DNA from: an uncultured Paracoccaceae bacterium
GTDB lineage: Bacteria; Pseudomonadota; Alphaproteobacteria; Rhodobacterales; Rhodobacteraceae
Direction of reading: 5' to 3'
NCBI GenBank assembly: GCA_937900975.1
Contig: CALCPC010000456.1
Span: forward strand, 1 to 10,019
Length of the DNA stretch: 10,019 bases
Position numbers and translations under genes: made by a program. The notes under the pieces were generated by a model that made no database searches, had not been told where the DNA came from, and saw nothing but the letters and a program-made list of their open reading frames with translations. Shown in pieces: positions 1 through 7,224 of this stretch. Each line of letters begins with the position of its first letter. Position 1 is the first letter of the stretch.

Positions 1-5
1 TGAAC

Positions 6-47
6 GCGTTTTCTGATGATGACTGACCTGCTTTGAACGGAAAATGC
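6..47. repeat. Imperfect inverted repeat at window edge
   Basis: Bases 6-15 (GCGTTTTCTG) can pair with 38-47 (CGGAAAATGC). In a plus-strand transcript all ten positions pair if two G-U pairs are allowed; in a minus-strand transcript two become mismatches. The loop is 22 nt. The stem is AT-richer than the surrounding DNA. It could be the remains of a short intergenic repeat of the kind scattered in alphaproteobacterial genomes, or a terminator for a gene left of the window. The element lies against the window edge, so its full extent is unknown. Confidence 0.3.
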
Positions 48-122
48 TCTAAAGCCAGTCGCGGCCCCCTGACCCCAAATACCGCTTTCCCATGATCAGG
101 ACCACACACGGATCCAAGGCGC

Positions 123-159
123 GGTTTCCGGGGTCTGCCGTTGCGGTGCGACCGAAACC
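123..159 (-). terminator. Hairpin just downstream of the nucleotidase gene
   Basis: Bases 123-128 (GGTTTC) pair with 154-159 (GAAACC), and, after a 3-nt bulge, 132-135 (GGTC) pair with 150-153 (GACC). This gives about ten Watson-Crick pairs starting about 10 nt after the nucleotidase stop codon on the minus strand. No T-run follows, so it is not a classical intrinsic terminator. It may act as a 3'-end stabilising structure, or be chance in GC-rich DNA. The rest of 1-169 shows no gene. Confidence 0.3.
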
Positions 160-169
160 CGGGGCGCTG

Positions 170-1747
170 TCAGTTGCGGCTGATCCGCTCGGCCACGAAG
201 GGCGTGTAGGGGATTCTTTCGGCCAAATACTCGGCCACGACATCGGCAAGGTCCGGACCGTAGTCATAAACATTCGTCGCCTCGGTCCCGAACATCGCAT
301 AGCCGTCACCGCCGCCGCGGACATAGTTGTTCGACACCACGCCGTAGGTTTTTTCGGGATCGAGCGGCTCCAGCCCGTCGGGCATTTCCACCATCACATC
401 GCCCACCCGCGACCCCGGCTCTGCATCGGGCGACCAGGAAAAGCGCAATCCGGCGACCTGGGGGAACCGCCCCGCGCCATCTTCGACCTGGCTGACGCCG
501 TTCTCCAGCGCCGCCCGCAACACAGCACCCGTCACCTGAAAGGTCGACAATGTGTTCTGAAACGGCAGCACGGTCAGAACCTCCCCTTTCGTGATCTCAC
601 CCACATCGATGGAGGCGCGGATGCCGCCACCGTTTTGAAACGCGATCTGGATGCCCTGGTCTTTCACCCGGTCCAGCATCGCGTCGGTGATCAGGTTGCC
701 CATCTCACATTCCACCGCCCGGCAGACCGAGCGGTCGCCCTCGATCGGCGCCGCCGCCTCGGCCACGATCTCATTCCGGATCTCGTCCAGCGGTACCGCA
801 AGCTCTGCGATCCGGGCGACGGTGCTGCTGTCCTCGATGACGTCGGCGTCCATAATCAGTGGATCGCCGACGGCCTCTGTCAACACGCCGTCGTCGTCGA
901 AGGTCACGTTCAATTCGCCAAGAAACTTGCCATAAGCATAGGCCTGCACAATCGCCGTGGTGCCCACCATGGTCGGATAGGGCCCGACAGCCCCTTCATG
1001 GGTATTGGACAACAGCGTGTTGGTGTGGCCGCCGACAATCACGTCGATCTCTGGCACCGCCGCCGCGATCTCCAAATCCAGGCCATAGCCGGAATGGCTT
1101 AGCACGATGATCTTGTTGATCCCCTCGGCCTCAAGCTTTGCAATCTCTTCGCGGACTGCGGGGATCGGGTCGTGGAAATGGACATGCGGACCGGGGCTTG
1201 AAAGCTCATGCGTGTCTTCGGGCGTCAGGCCGATCAGGCCCAACCGCTCTCCCCCACGCTCAAGGATCACCGATTTTTCCAGCGCGTCGATCAGCAGCGG
1301 CTCTCCCGTGAAGTCGGCATTGGACATCAAAATCGGAAACCCAACGCTGTCGATAAAGCCGCGCAAAACCTCGGGGCCGTGATTGAACTCATGGTTGCCG
1401 ACGGTCATTGCGTCGTATTCCATTTTGTTCATCATCTCGGCGGCCATCGCGCCCTTGTAATACGTGTAAAACAGCGTGCCCTGAAACTGATCCCCGCCAT
1501 CAACAAGGATGGAGTTTCCGGCCCGCGCGCGGGCATCTGCAATCGCCGTCACCAGCCGGGCCGACCCGCCAAAGCATTTGCCCTCGGCATTGTCCTCGGC
1601 CGAGCAGCCGCTGTCGAAGCGGCTGAGCGGCTCAAACCGCGCATGAAAATCGTTCGTGTGTAGAATGGTCAGCGTGTAATCGGCCAGGGCCGTTCCGGCA
1701 GATAGGGCCAGTGCGCTGGCGCCTAGAAGGGCGGGAATCGGTTTCAT
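170..1747 (-). CDS. Secreted 5'-nucleotidase / bifunctional metallophosphatase (UshA-like)
   Basis: The 525-residue product hydrolyses 5'-nucleotides, and possibly related phosphoesters, to nucleoside and phosphate in the periplasm. Residues 1-22 form a Sec signal peptide with a likely cut after ALA. The N-terminal calcineurin-like domain (about 24-290) has the dinuclear metal motifs: TNDFH (D33, H35), DGGDQ (83-87), GNHEF (118-122), SHSG (H218) and GGHTN (239-243). The C-terminal 5'-nucleotidase domain (about 325-500) has NGGGIR (372-377), the usual phosphate/substrate arginine motif, and an NNYVRGGGDGY stretch (473-483) typical of the base-binding region. Cysteines C48/C58 and C342/C347 may form disulfides, which fits an exported protein. 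The ATG at 1747 is chosen because it begins the signal peptide and has GGAG 6 nt upstream; a TTG 39 nt earlier is in frame but has no support. It stands alone and is divergent from the Lin0512 pair. Substrate range (UshA-like, cyclic nucleotide or NAD-directed) cannot be fixed by eye. Confidence 0.93.
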   Translation of the reverse strand: MKPIPALLGASALALSAGTALADYTLTILHTNDFHARFEPLSRFDSGCSAEDNAEGKCFGGSARLVTAIADARARAGNSILVDGGDQFQGTLFYTYYKGAMAAEMMNKMEYDAMTVGNHEFNHGPEVLRGFIDSVGFPILMSNADFTGEPLLIDALEKSVILERGGERLGLIGLTPEDTHELSSPGPHVHFHDPIPAVREEIAKLEAEGINKIIVLSHSGYGLDLEIAAAVPEIDVIVGGHTNTLLSNTHEGAVGPYPTMVGTTAIVQAYAYGKFLGELNVTFDDDGVLTEAVGDPLIMDADVIEDSSTVARIAELAVPLDEIRNEIVAEAAAPIEGDRSVCRAVECEMGNLITDAMLDRVKDQGIQIAFQNGGGIRASIDVGEITKGEVLTVLPFQNTLSTFQVTGAVLRAALENGVSQVEDGAGRFPQVAGLRFSWSPDAEPGSRVGDVMVEMPDGLEPLDPEKTYGVVSNNYVRGGGDGYAMFGTEATNVYDYGPDLADVVAEYLAERIPYTPFVAERISRN

Positions 1748-1757
1748 CGGTCGCTCC

Positions 1758-1800
1758 GGTTGATTGCTCCTGGCGAAAACTAGCAACCGTCAATCAAACC
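1758..1800 (-). promoter_or_regulatory. Inverted repeat in nucleotidase leader abutting its RBS
   Basis: On the minus strand the leader reads GGTTTGATTG (1800-1791), 24 nt, then CAATCAACC (1766-1758). The arms are complementary over nine pairs with one bulged T. The second arm ends immediately before the GGAG ribosome binding site (1757-1754). It may be a dimeric regulator operator or a leader hairpin that affects ribosome access. The 128-bp divergent intergenic space holds no convincing -35/-10 pair that I can see in either direction. Confidence 0.4.
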
Positions 1801-1875
1801 TGACAACTGATTTGGCCCTTGTTCTCGAACTTTATCCGTGGTGCAGTCAAAAAATGCTGACAAATTCAAAACTCG

Positions 1876-2211
1876 ATGCACACCAAGCTGATTGAATACG
1901 GGCAGGGAAGCTCTCTGCGTCAGCAGGATTACACCCAGGCGGCCGTGCGGGCGGTGGAAAATGCGCTGTGGCGGAACTCCATCGACCTTGCGGGGGTGTT
2001 TGGCGTGGATCGCGCGGCGATGCGGATCCGGGCCGAGATCGGCGTCCAAACCCCCAGCGCTGTCGACCCGGACAAGGTTGCTGCCATCTTTCCCTATGGC
2101 ATAGTGGCGGTGTCGGTGGTGCCCGGCGGCCTCGACATCCCCAAACCGGATGGCGGGGTGACTGTGTTGGCGCTGGCGGCGCTGCATGTCTCGCTCGACG
2201 GTGTGGCGTGA
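1876..2211 (+). CDS. Lin0512 family protein, copy 1
   Basis: This 111-residue cytosolic protein resembles the Lin0512 family (TIGR02058), whose function is unknown. Supporting stretches are IEYGQG near the N terminus, QDYTQAAVRAVENALWRNSI (about 18-37), the FPYG segment at about 72-75, and VPGGLDIPKPDGG (82-94). The family's hallmark GxGxDxHG is degraded here: the corresponding stretch is GQGSSLRQQD, so the Asp and the His-Gly are absent. The ATG at 1876 is the only sensible start because an in-frame stop lies at 1858, and no Shine-Dalgarno sequence is visible before it. A second member follows 5 nt downstream, so the two are probably co-transcribed and may form one complex. Recognition of the family is from memory of its motifs. 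Confidence 0.75.
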   Translation: MHTKLIEYGQGSSLRQQDYTQAAVRAVENALWRNSIDLAGVFGVDRAAMRIRAEIGVQTPSAVDPDKVAAIFPYGIVAVSVVPGGLDIPKPDGGVTVLALAALHVSLDGVA

Positions 2212-2216
2212 CGCGC

Positions 2217-2537
2217 ATGGCCCGGCTGATCGTGGCGATGGGGCACGGGCTGGACCGGACGGGGCAGGATCCGACCGCTGCGGCCCTGGCGGCCTTGGCC
2301 GACGCGCTGTCGCATTCATCGCTGCCGGTTTTGGCCGAGGTGGCGGGCGCGCCCCGTATCCTGGCCACCATCGGCGCACCCGATCCTGCGGCGATCGACC
2401 AGGCCGCATTGTTGCCGGCCCTGCCGCCGGGCACGCGGGAGGTCAAGATCGTGCCGGGCGGCCTGGATGTCAGCGATACGCCCGCCATCCTGGTCGCGGC
2501 CTCTGTTGAGGTTTTTGTGCCAAGCCAGGGGGATTAG
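2217..2537 (+). CDS. Lin0512 family protein, copy 2 (diverged paralogue)
   Basis: The 106-residue product is a diverged relative of the preceding protein. It keeps GHGLDRTGQD (9-18), closer to the family GxGxDxHG motif than copy 1, although the His is replaced by Thr. Near the C terminus it has VPGGLDV, matching VPGGLDI of copy 1. The middle (about 35-75) is poorly conserved and Ala/Pro-rich. I chose the ATG at 2217 because it places the first motif glycine at residue 9, as in copy 1. A GTG at 2208 that overlaps the upstream stop (GTGA) is an alternative and would add three residues. Neither start has a clear ribosome binding site, so translation is likely coupled to copy 1. Function unknown. 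Confidence 0.68.
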   Translation: MARLIVAMGHGLDRTGQDPTAAALAALADALSHSSLPVLAEVAGAPRILATIGAPDPAAIDQAALLPALPPGTREVKIVPGGLDVSDTPAILVAASVEVFVPSQGD

Positions 2538-2644
2538 GCCGCAAAAATTGGCCGTAAGACGCCGCTCTACCTGCGAAAGATGGCGCCATGCGGGCGCATC
2601 AAGCGCTGGCCAAGATCGGGAGGCTGGCCTAGGAAGACGATGAT
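2538..2644. other. Short intergenic stretch before the permease operon
   Basis: No gene is visible here. It contains a perfect 10-bp palindrome ATGGCGCCAT at 2580-2589 and an AGGA at 2631-2634 that could serve as ribosome binding site for the mini-ORF starting at 2645. I see no confident promoter hexamers or terminator, although a promoter for the permease-DUF952-pyrD operon is expected in this stretch. Confidence 0.4.
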
Positions 2645-2665
2645 ATGAAAAGACGCCGCCGATGA
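2645..2665 (+). CDS. Possible leader mini-ORF MKRRRR
   Basis: The reading frame ATG-AAA-AGA-CGC-CGC-CGA-TGA encodes Met-Lys and four arginines. Its TGA stop overlaps the permease ATG at 2662 in the form ATGA. An AGGA lies 10 nt upstream, while the permease start itself has no obvious Shine-Dalgarno at normal distance. Translation of this leader could therefore load ribosomes for the permease by coupling, and a run of arginine codons is the sort of sequence used in attenuation leaders. No terminator/antiterminator hairpins were found, so chance is a real possibility. Confidence 0.25.
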   Translation: MKRRRR

Positions 2666-3582
2666 ACCCGTTCCACGCAATTGGTCAAAAAGTCCTGTCC
2701 GTGGCCTTTTTCATGGCCATGGCCACGCTGGTGAAAATTGCCGCCGCCGCCGATGTGCCGGCGGGTCAGCTCATCTTCTTTCGCTCGGCCTTCGCCATTC
2801 CGGTGATCTTGATCTGGCTCGCGCTTCGCCACGACTTGGCGCATGGGCTTGAGACGAAAAACCCCTTCGGCCATCTTTGGCGCGGGCTGGTGGGCGTTGG
2901 CGGGATGGCCTGCGGGTTTACCGCGCTCGGCCTCTTGCCGCTGCCCGAGGTGACGGCAATCGGCTATGCCACGCCGATCCTGATCGTGATCCTCGCCGCC
3001 ATGTTCCTGGGCGAGGAGGTGCGGATCTTTCGCCTCACTGCCGTGATCATCGGTCTTGCCGGCGTGATCGTGGTGCTGCAGCCGAAGCTGTCGCTTTCGG
3101 GCCTTGCCGGTGATCGACAAGCCCTCGGCGCCGTCGTGGCCCTGCTGGGCGCGCTATTGGCGGCTTTGGCCCAGGTCTTTATCCGCCGGCTCGTCACCAC
3201 CGAGACCACACCGGCCATCGTCTTTTATTTTTCGCTGTCGGCGACGCTGATCGGGGCCGCCACAATCCCCTTTGGCTGGGTTTGGCCCTCGATCTGGATC
3301 GCGGCGGCGATGATCGCCGCCGGCGTTCTGGGCGGGTTTGGGCAGATCATGCTGACCAGCGCCTACCGCAACGCGCCGGCCTCCGTGATCGCGCCGTTTG
3401 AATATGTATCGATGCTGATGGCCATCGCCATCGGCTACACGATCTTTGAAGAGATCCCGACACTCCAAACCCTGTTGGGCGCCGGGATCATCATGGCCGC
3501 CGGGCTTTTCATCATCTATCGAGAGCGCCAGCTTGGCCTGACCCGCGGCAAGGCCAAGCCCGCCATGACACCCCAAGGTTAG
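2662..3582 (+). CDS. DMT-superfamily permease, EamA type
   Basis: This 306-residue inner-membrane protein has about ten hydrophobic helices (roughly 11-29, 36-55, 72-92, 96-116, 122-140, 153-173, 184-204, 211-231, 243-261, 267-285). They are arranged as two EamA repeats. Each repeat carries the usual conserved signature near its end: PEVTAIGYATPILIVILA...FLGEEV (95-120) and APFEYVSMLMAIAIGY..FEE (244-264). Such proteins export or import small metabolites such as amino acids, nucleobases or S-adenosylmethionine; the substrate cannot be read from the sequence. The start is fixed by an in-frame stop at 2641. It lies 3 nt before the DUF952 gene and shares an operon with pyrD, so a link to pyrimidine or nucleoside metabolism is possible but unproven. 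Confidence 0.88.
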   Translation: MNPFHAIGQKVLSVAFFMAMATLVKIAAAADVPAGQLIFFRSAFAIPVILIWLALRHDLAHGLETKNPFGHLWRGLVGVGGMACGFTALGLLPLPEVTAIGYATPILIVILAAMFLGEEVRIFRLTAVIIGLAGVIVVLQPKLSLSGLAGDRQALGAVVALLGALLAALAQVFIRRLVTTETTPAIVFYFSLSATLIGAATIPFGWVWPSIWIAAAMIAAGVLGGFGQIMLTSAYRNAPASVIAPFEYVSMLMAIAIGYTIFEEIPTLQTLLGAGIIMAAGLFIIYRERQLGLTRGKAKPAMTPQG

Positions 3583-3585
3583 GCC

Positions 3586-3912
3586 ATGGACCCCGTCTAC
3601 AAGATTTTCCGTGCCGAGGAATGGGCCTTGTTCGAAGCGGCGGGCGAGACGGCGGGCGCGCCGATCGATCACGCGGACGGCTTTATTCACCTCTCCTCTG
3701 CCACGCAGGTCGCCGAGACGGCTGCGCGGCACTTCGCGGGCGAGGACGGGCTGATGCTGCTCGCCATCGCGGCCGAGGACCTGACATGGGAACCGTCGCG
3801 CGGCGGCGCGCTTTTTCCGCATCTTTACCGCATGCTCCGCGCGGCCGATGTGCTTTGGGCAAAACCCTTGCCGCGCCGCGACGGCGGCCATGTCTTTGAC
3901 GGACTTGTATGA
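3586..3912 (+). CDS. DUF952 family protein
   Basis: The 108-residue cytosolic protein matches the DUF952 family: VYKIF at the N terminus, the diagnostic DGFIHLSS (31-38) followed by a helix Q41-F50, then FPHLYRML (77-84) and VLWAKPLP (89-96). The family is related in fold to ADP-ribose/NAD-binding proteins, but no activity is assigned to this type of member. AAGG 7 nt before the ATG is a modest ribosome binding site. The gene follows the permease by 3 nt, and its TGA overlaps the pyrD ATG (ATGA), so all three are co-transcribed and pyrD is probably translationally coupled to it. Confidence 0.85.
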   Translation: MDPVYKIFRAEEWALFEAAGETAGAPIDHADGFIHLSSATQVAETAARHFAGEDGLMLLAIAAEDLTWEPSRGGALFPHLYRMLRAADVLWAKPLPRRDGGHVFDGLV

Positions 3913-4934
3913 GCGGGCTGGCCACCCGGGCGTTGCGGCTTTTTGAGCCCGAGCGTGCGCATGCCCTGGCGCTTCTTGCGCTTAAAACCGGGGTCGCTAC
4001 GCCGCGCCGCCCCTACCGCAGCCCGACGCTCCGCACCCGGTTTGCGGGGCTAGAGCTGCCCAATCCGCTGGGTCTGGCAGCGGGGTTTGACAAAAACGCC
4101 GTGGCGCTGGGCCCGCTTTTGGCGGCGGGGTTCGGCTTTGTCGAGGTCGGCGCCGTCACCCCCCGACCGCAGCCTGGGAACCCGCGGCCGCGGGTTTTCC
4201 GGCTGACCGAGGACCGCGCCGTTATCAACCGGTTCGGCTTTAACAATGACGGGATGGAGGTCGTCGCCCAGCGCCTTGCGCGGCGGCCGAAAACCGGGAT
4301 CGTGGGGCTTAACCTCGGCGCCAACAAGGACAGCGCCGACCGGGCCGCAGATTTCGGACTGGTGCTCAGCCGCTGCGGCGCGCATGTCGATTTCGCCACC
4401 GTCAACGTCTCCTCCCCCAATACCGAGCGGCTGCGCGATCTTCAGGGGGCCGAGGCGTTGCGCGCTGTGCTTGATGTTTGTCAGGCCGCCAACGCCGCGC
4501 TCGCCCAGCCGCTGCCGTTGTTTCTGAAGATCTCCCCCGATCTTGAGCCCGGCGAGATCGACGCGGTCGTCCGCGTGGCCGAGGAGGCCCGTTTGGCCGG
4601 CCTCATTGCAACCAACACAACCGTGGCGCGCCCGCCGCTTCTCTCCCCCCATGGGGGGGAGCGGGGCGGGCTGTCGGGCGCGCCGCTGCGCGACCGGGCG
4701 ACGGCGGTTCTGGCCGCCTTCCGGGCGCGCAGCGATCTGCCCTTGATCGGCGTCGGTGGGATCGCATCGGGCGCGGACGCCCTTGCCAGACTTCAGGCGG
4801 GCGCAGGCGCGCTGCAGCTATACTCTGCCCTGGTTTTTGAGGGGCTTGGCCTCGTCCGCCGGATCCTGACGACGCTCGACCGCGACATCGCGGCCGCCCG
4901 ACCCGCGTCGCTGGCCCCCCCATCGGACCGCTGA
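3909..4934 (+). CDS. pyrD: Dihydroorotate dehydrogenase (quinone), class 2
   Basis: This 341-residue membrane-associated flavoenzyme oxidises dihydroorotate to orotate, the fourth step of de novo UMP synthesis, and passes electrons to the quinone pool. The N-terminal segment (1-40, [16 protein letters not shown]) is the amphipathic quinone/membrane region that marks class 2. FMN and substrate motifs are visible: [12 protein letters not shown] (52-63), [19 protein letters not shown] (81-99), NRFGFNN (107-113), NLGANK (135-140), NVSSPNTE (166-173) with S169 as the expected catalytic base, FLKISPD (205-211), ATNTT (234-238), GGLSG (253-257) and GVGGI (281-285). Length is normal. It overlaps the DUF952 gene by 4 nt and converges on add. 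Confidence 0.97.
   Translation: MSGLATRALRLFEPERAHALALLALKTGVATPRRPYRSPTLRTRFAGLELPNPLGLAAGFDKNAVALGPLLAAGFGFVEVGAVTPRPQPGNPRPRVFRLTEDRAVINRFGFNNDGMEVVAQRLARRPKTGIVGLNLGANKDSADRAADFGLVLSRCGAHVDFATVNVSSPNTERLRDLQGAEALRAVLDVCQAANAALAQPLPLFLKISPDLEPGEIDAVVRVAEEARLAGLIATNTTVARPPLLSPHGGERGGLSGAPLRDRATAVLAAFRARSDLPLIGVGGIASGADALARLQAGAGALQLYSALVFEGLGLVRRILTTLDRDIAAARPASLAPPSDR
4645..4658. repeat. Perfect 14-bp C/G palindrome inside pyrD
   Basis: The sequence CCCCCCATGGGGGG is a perfect palindrome at codons for the SPHGG part of PyrD (about 246-250). It is in frame and sits in a surface loop before GGLSG. Six C followed by seven G in one gene is a slippage-prone tract. The protein length is normal, so I see no insertion. 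Confidence 0.6.
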
Positions 4935-5035
4935 TGGGCCAAAACCCCGCGCGGCCAAAGGGCGGAGCTACGACCGCGTCAATGGTCCCCGCCGGGCGCC
5001 TTCGCTGAGCGCGTTCGGCCCTCGGCACCGCCCCA
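4935..5035. other. Convergent intergenic region pyrD / add
   Basis: These 101 bases separate the 3' ends of pyrD and add. A small inverted repeat CCCATC (4919-4924) / GATGGG (4933-4938) spans the pyrD stop codon with an 8-nt loop, but no T-run follows in either direction. No gene is visible. In many relatives a upp gene lies beyond add; none is present here. Confidence 0.4.
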
Positions 5036-6025
5036 TCAGGGCGCCGCGCCCGCGTCCAGAAGCTGCTGCAAGACTGCCGACCGCGTGGCCTCATCGCAGA
5101 ACGCGGCCCTGGCCGCGGCGACGTTTAGCGCGCGAAAATCCTCAACCGTCCAGCCGAACGCGGCGGAGAGTGCGGCATATTCCGACGGCAAATCGGTGTG
5201 AAAATAGGGCGGATCGTCGGTTGACAGCGTGACGGTCACGCCCGCGTCGCGCAGCGCGCGGACGGGGTGCTGGGGCCAGTCGGGATAAAGCCCAAGCGCA
5301 ATGTTCGAACCGGGGTTCACCTCCAGCACCGTGCCACGGGCCGCAAGATCGGCCACCAGGGCGGGATCCTCAATCGCCCTCACCCCATGCCCGATCCTTG
5401 CCACGCCAAGCGCGTCAAGCGTCTCTGCAACACTGGCCGGCCCGCCAAACTCTCCCGCGTGCGACGTCAGCGAAAGCCCGGCCGCACGCGCGATTTCGAA
5501 CGCATCCGCATAATCCGCGGCGTGGCCGAAACGCTCTTCCCCGCCCATCCCGAAGCCGGTGACAAAGTGGCCCGCCGCATCCGCCGTCAACTCTGCCGCG
5601 CGCAACGCGCGCTCGGGCCCGAAATGGCGAATGGCGGTGGCGATCACGCGCATCTCGATCCCCGGCAGATCCGCAGCCCCGGCAATCGCGGCCAGATACT
5701 CCCGCCACGCGACCGGGTCGCCGCCGCCGCACAGATCGGGGCTGACAAAAACCTCCGTGTAAATCACCCCATCCGCGCGGGCCGCGGCCAACACCGCAGC
5801 CGTCAGCCGCGCATAATCCTCGGGCGAAGAAAGCACCTGACACGCAGCCTCGTAACACGCCAGAAAGCTGGAAAAATCATGCCAAAGGTAATGGCCCTTC
5901 GCATCGAACACCCCAGGCAGCGCGATCCCTTTCTCGGCCGCCAGGGTGCGGATCAGCGCCGGCGGCGCCGCGCCTTCAAGGTGAAGATGAAGCTCCACTT
6001 TCGGCAGGCTGCGCCAATCGGTCAC
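5036..6025 (-). CDS. add: Adenosine deaminase family protein
   Basis: The 329-residue cytosolic zinc enzyme would deaminate adenosine and deoxyadenosine to inosine and deoxyinosine. Zinc and catalytic motifs are present: ELHLHLEG (11-18; H13, H15), SHAGE (188-192; H189 and proton-donor E192), RIGHG (210-214; H213) and STDDP (268-272; zinc-binding D270). The usual PTSN of adenosine deaminase (PLSN in adenine deaminases) reads PGSN here (238-241), followed by [13 protein letters not shown], so strict substrate assignment is open. The start is a GTG at 6025 with AAGGAG 6 nt upstream. The GTG overlaps the deoB stop as GTGA, giving translational coupling. It is the last gene of the deo operon. A purine nucleoside phosphorylase that would act next is not in this window. 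Confidence 0.88.
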   Translation of the reverse strand: MTDWRSLPKVELHLHLEGAAPPALIRTLAAEKGIALPGVFDAKGHYLWHDFSSFLACYEAACQVLSSPEDYARLTAAVLAAARADGVIYTEVFVSPDLCGGGDPVAWREYLAAIAGAADLPGIEMRVIATAIRHFGPERALRAAELTADAAGHFVTGFGMGGEERFGHAADYADAFEIARAAGLSLTSHAGEFGGPASVAETLDALGVARIGHGVRAIEDPALVADLAARGTVLEVNPGSNIALGLYPDWPQHPVRALRDAGVTVTLSTDDPPYFHTDLPSEYAALSAAFGWTVEDFRALNVAAARAAFCDEATRSAVLQQLLDAGAAP

Positions 6026-7224
6026 AAAACACTCCTTCCATGGGGCCCGGGCGCCAACGCGAGGTGATGCGCCAGCGTCTCACCAACATCGGCAAAGGCG
6101 ATCTGGCCAAGCGGACCGGGCTCCGGTCCCACCATCAGAACGGGAACCCGCTCTCGCGTGTGATCGCTGCCGGGCCAGGTCGGATCATTGCCGTGATCGG
6201 CCGTGATGACCAGCAGATCTTCTGCGCCAATCCGCGCAAGCAAGGCGGGCATCCGCGCATCGAAGGTTTCAAGCGCGCGCGCATACCCCGCGACGTCCCG
6301 CGTGTGGCCCCAAAGCGTGTCGAACTCAACGAAATTGGCAAAGATCAGATCGCCGGGCGCCGCACGGTCGAGGGCGGTCAAAAGACCGTCGAACAGGGCC
6401 ATATCGTCGGCGCCCTTCACCGTCTCGGAGACGCCCCGCCCCGCGAAGATATCGCCGATCTTACCGATCCCGATCACCCGGCGGCCGGCGGCCTCAACCC
6501 TGTCGCACAGGGTCGGCGCCGGGGGCGGATAGGCAAAATCGCGCCGATTGGCCGTGCGTTTGAAGCTTTCCGGCGTGTCGCCGACAAAGGGCCGGGCGAT
6601 GACGCGCCCAACGCGCATCGGGTGGACATGCTCTGCCGCGAGGGCGCAGAGCGCCAACAGGCGGTCAAGCCCGAAGGCCGTCTCATGCGCCGCGATCTGC
6701 AGGACGCTGTCGGTCGAGGTGTAGAAGATCGGCTTGCCGCTGCGGATATGCGCCATCCCATGGGTGCGCAGGATCGGCATCCCCGAGGCGTGGCAATTGC
6801 CAAGGATCCCCGGAAGGTCCGCGCGGGCGATCAGCGCATCGGTCAGCGCTGCTGGGAATGTTGGCACGGTTTGCGGGAAATAGTGCCAGTCGAAGGGCAC
6901 CGGCAGCCCGGCCAGTTCCCAATGGCCCGAAGGCGTGTCCTTGCCGGCACTCACCTCCGTTGCGGCGCCCCAGGCGGCCGCGGGCCTGCGGCCGAGGCCC
7001 GGCGCGCCTGTGCCTGAGGCGGTGGCGATGGCCGCGCCAAGGCCCAGCCGGTCGAGATTGGGCAGGTGGAGCGGCCCGCTCCGCCCGTCTTCCGCGCGGC
7101 CGGCGGCACAGGCCTCGGCGATGTGCAAAAGCGTGTTGGCGCCGGCATCGCCAAACCGTTCCGCATCCGGCGCACCGCCGCAGCCAACGGAATCGAGCAC
7201 CAAAAGAATGCCGCGCCCCGCCAT
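6022..7224 (-). CDS. deoB: Phosphopentomutase
   Basis: This 400-residue cytosolic enzyme of the alkaline-phosphatase superfamily interconverts (deoxy)ribose-1-phosphate and -5-phosphate, linking nucleoside phosphorolysis to DeoC and the pentose phosphate pathway. Seen in order: [11 protein letters not shown] (10-20; metal-binding D11), [10 protein letters not shown] (94-103) with T97 as the expected phosphorylated threonine, [12 protein letters not shown] (145-156), [15 protein letters not shown] (167-181), GKIGDIF (254-260), [11 protein letters not shown] (300-310; D302, H307) and TADHGND (341-347) plus DHT (354-356). Length is typical. The ATG at 7224 starts [12 protein letters not shown], the normal N terminus; an open frame continues upstream to 7695 but is not protein-like. 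Its ribosome binding site is weak. The stop overlaps add by 4 nt. Upstream it is separated from deoA by an unexplained gap. Confidence 0.95.
   Translation of the reverse strand: MAGRGILLVLDSVGCGGAPDAERFGDAGANTLLHIAEACAAGRAEDGRSGPLHLPNLDRLGLGAAIATASGTGAPGLGRRPAAAWGAATEVSAGKDTPSGHWELAGLPVPFDWHYFPQTVPTFPAALTDALIARADLPGILGNCHASGMPILRTHGMAHIRSGKPIFYTSTDSVLQIAAHETAFGLDRLLALCALAAEHVHPMRVGRVIARPFVGDTPESFKRTANRRDFAYPPPAPTLCDRVEAAGRRVIGIGKIGDIFAGRGVSETVKGADDMALFDGLLTALDRAAPGDLIFANFVEFDTLWGHTRDVAGYARALETFDARMPALLARIGAEDLLVITADHGNDPTWPGSDHTRERVPVLMVGPEPGPLGQIAFADVGETLAHHLALAPGPHGRSVL
6032..6037 (-). promoter_or_regulatory. Strong RBS of add inside the deoB 3' end
   Basis: The minus strand has AAGGAG 6 nt before the GTG start of add. 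It is built from the last deoB codons (GGA AGG AGT). It decides the GTG start and shows that add can be loaded independently of, as well as coupled to, deoB translation. Confidence 0.8.

Noticed and set aside
92..1102. Long plus-strand open frame of 336 codons opposite the nucleotidase gene
   Set aside because: Its translation is His/Arg/Pro-rich with no recognisable motif, and the opposite strand encodes a clear 5'-nucleotidase. It is an antisense shadow produced by high GC content.
1821..1830. GTTC-TC-GAAC palindrome as an SOS (LexA) box
   Set aside because: The alphaproteobacterial LexA site has direct GTTC repeats with a 7-nt spacer; this is a short inverted repeat with a 2-nt centre and no SOS gene next to it.
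2208..2216. GTG start for the second Lin0512 gene
   Set aside because: It overlaps the upstream stop neatly, but the ATG at 2217 aligns the first motif glycine with copy 1 at residue 9. It remains an alternative.
4919..4938. Intrinsic terminator at the pyrD stop codon
   Set aside because: The stem is only six pairs, spans the stop codon and has no T-run on either strand.
5267..6067. Plus-strand open frame of 266 codons opposite add
   Set aside because: It is antisense to a well-supported enzyme gene, has Arg-rich sequence with no family features, and no ribosome binding site stands out.
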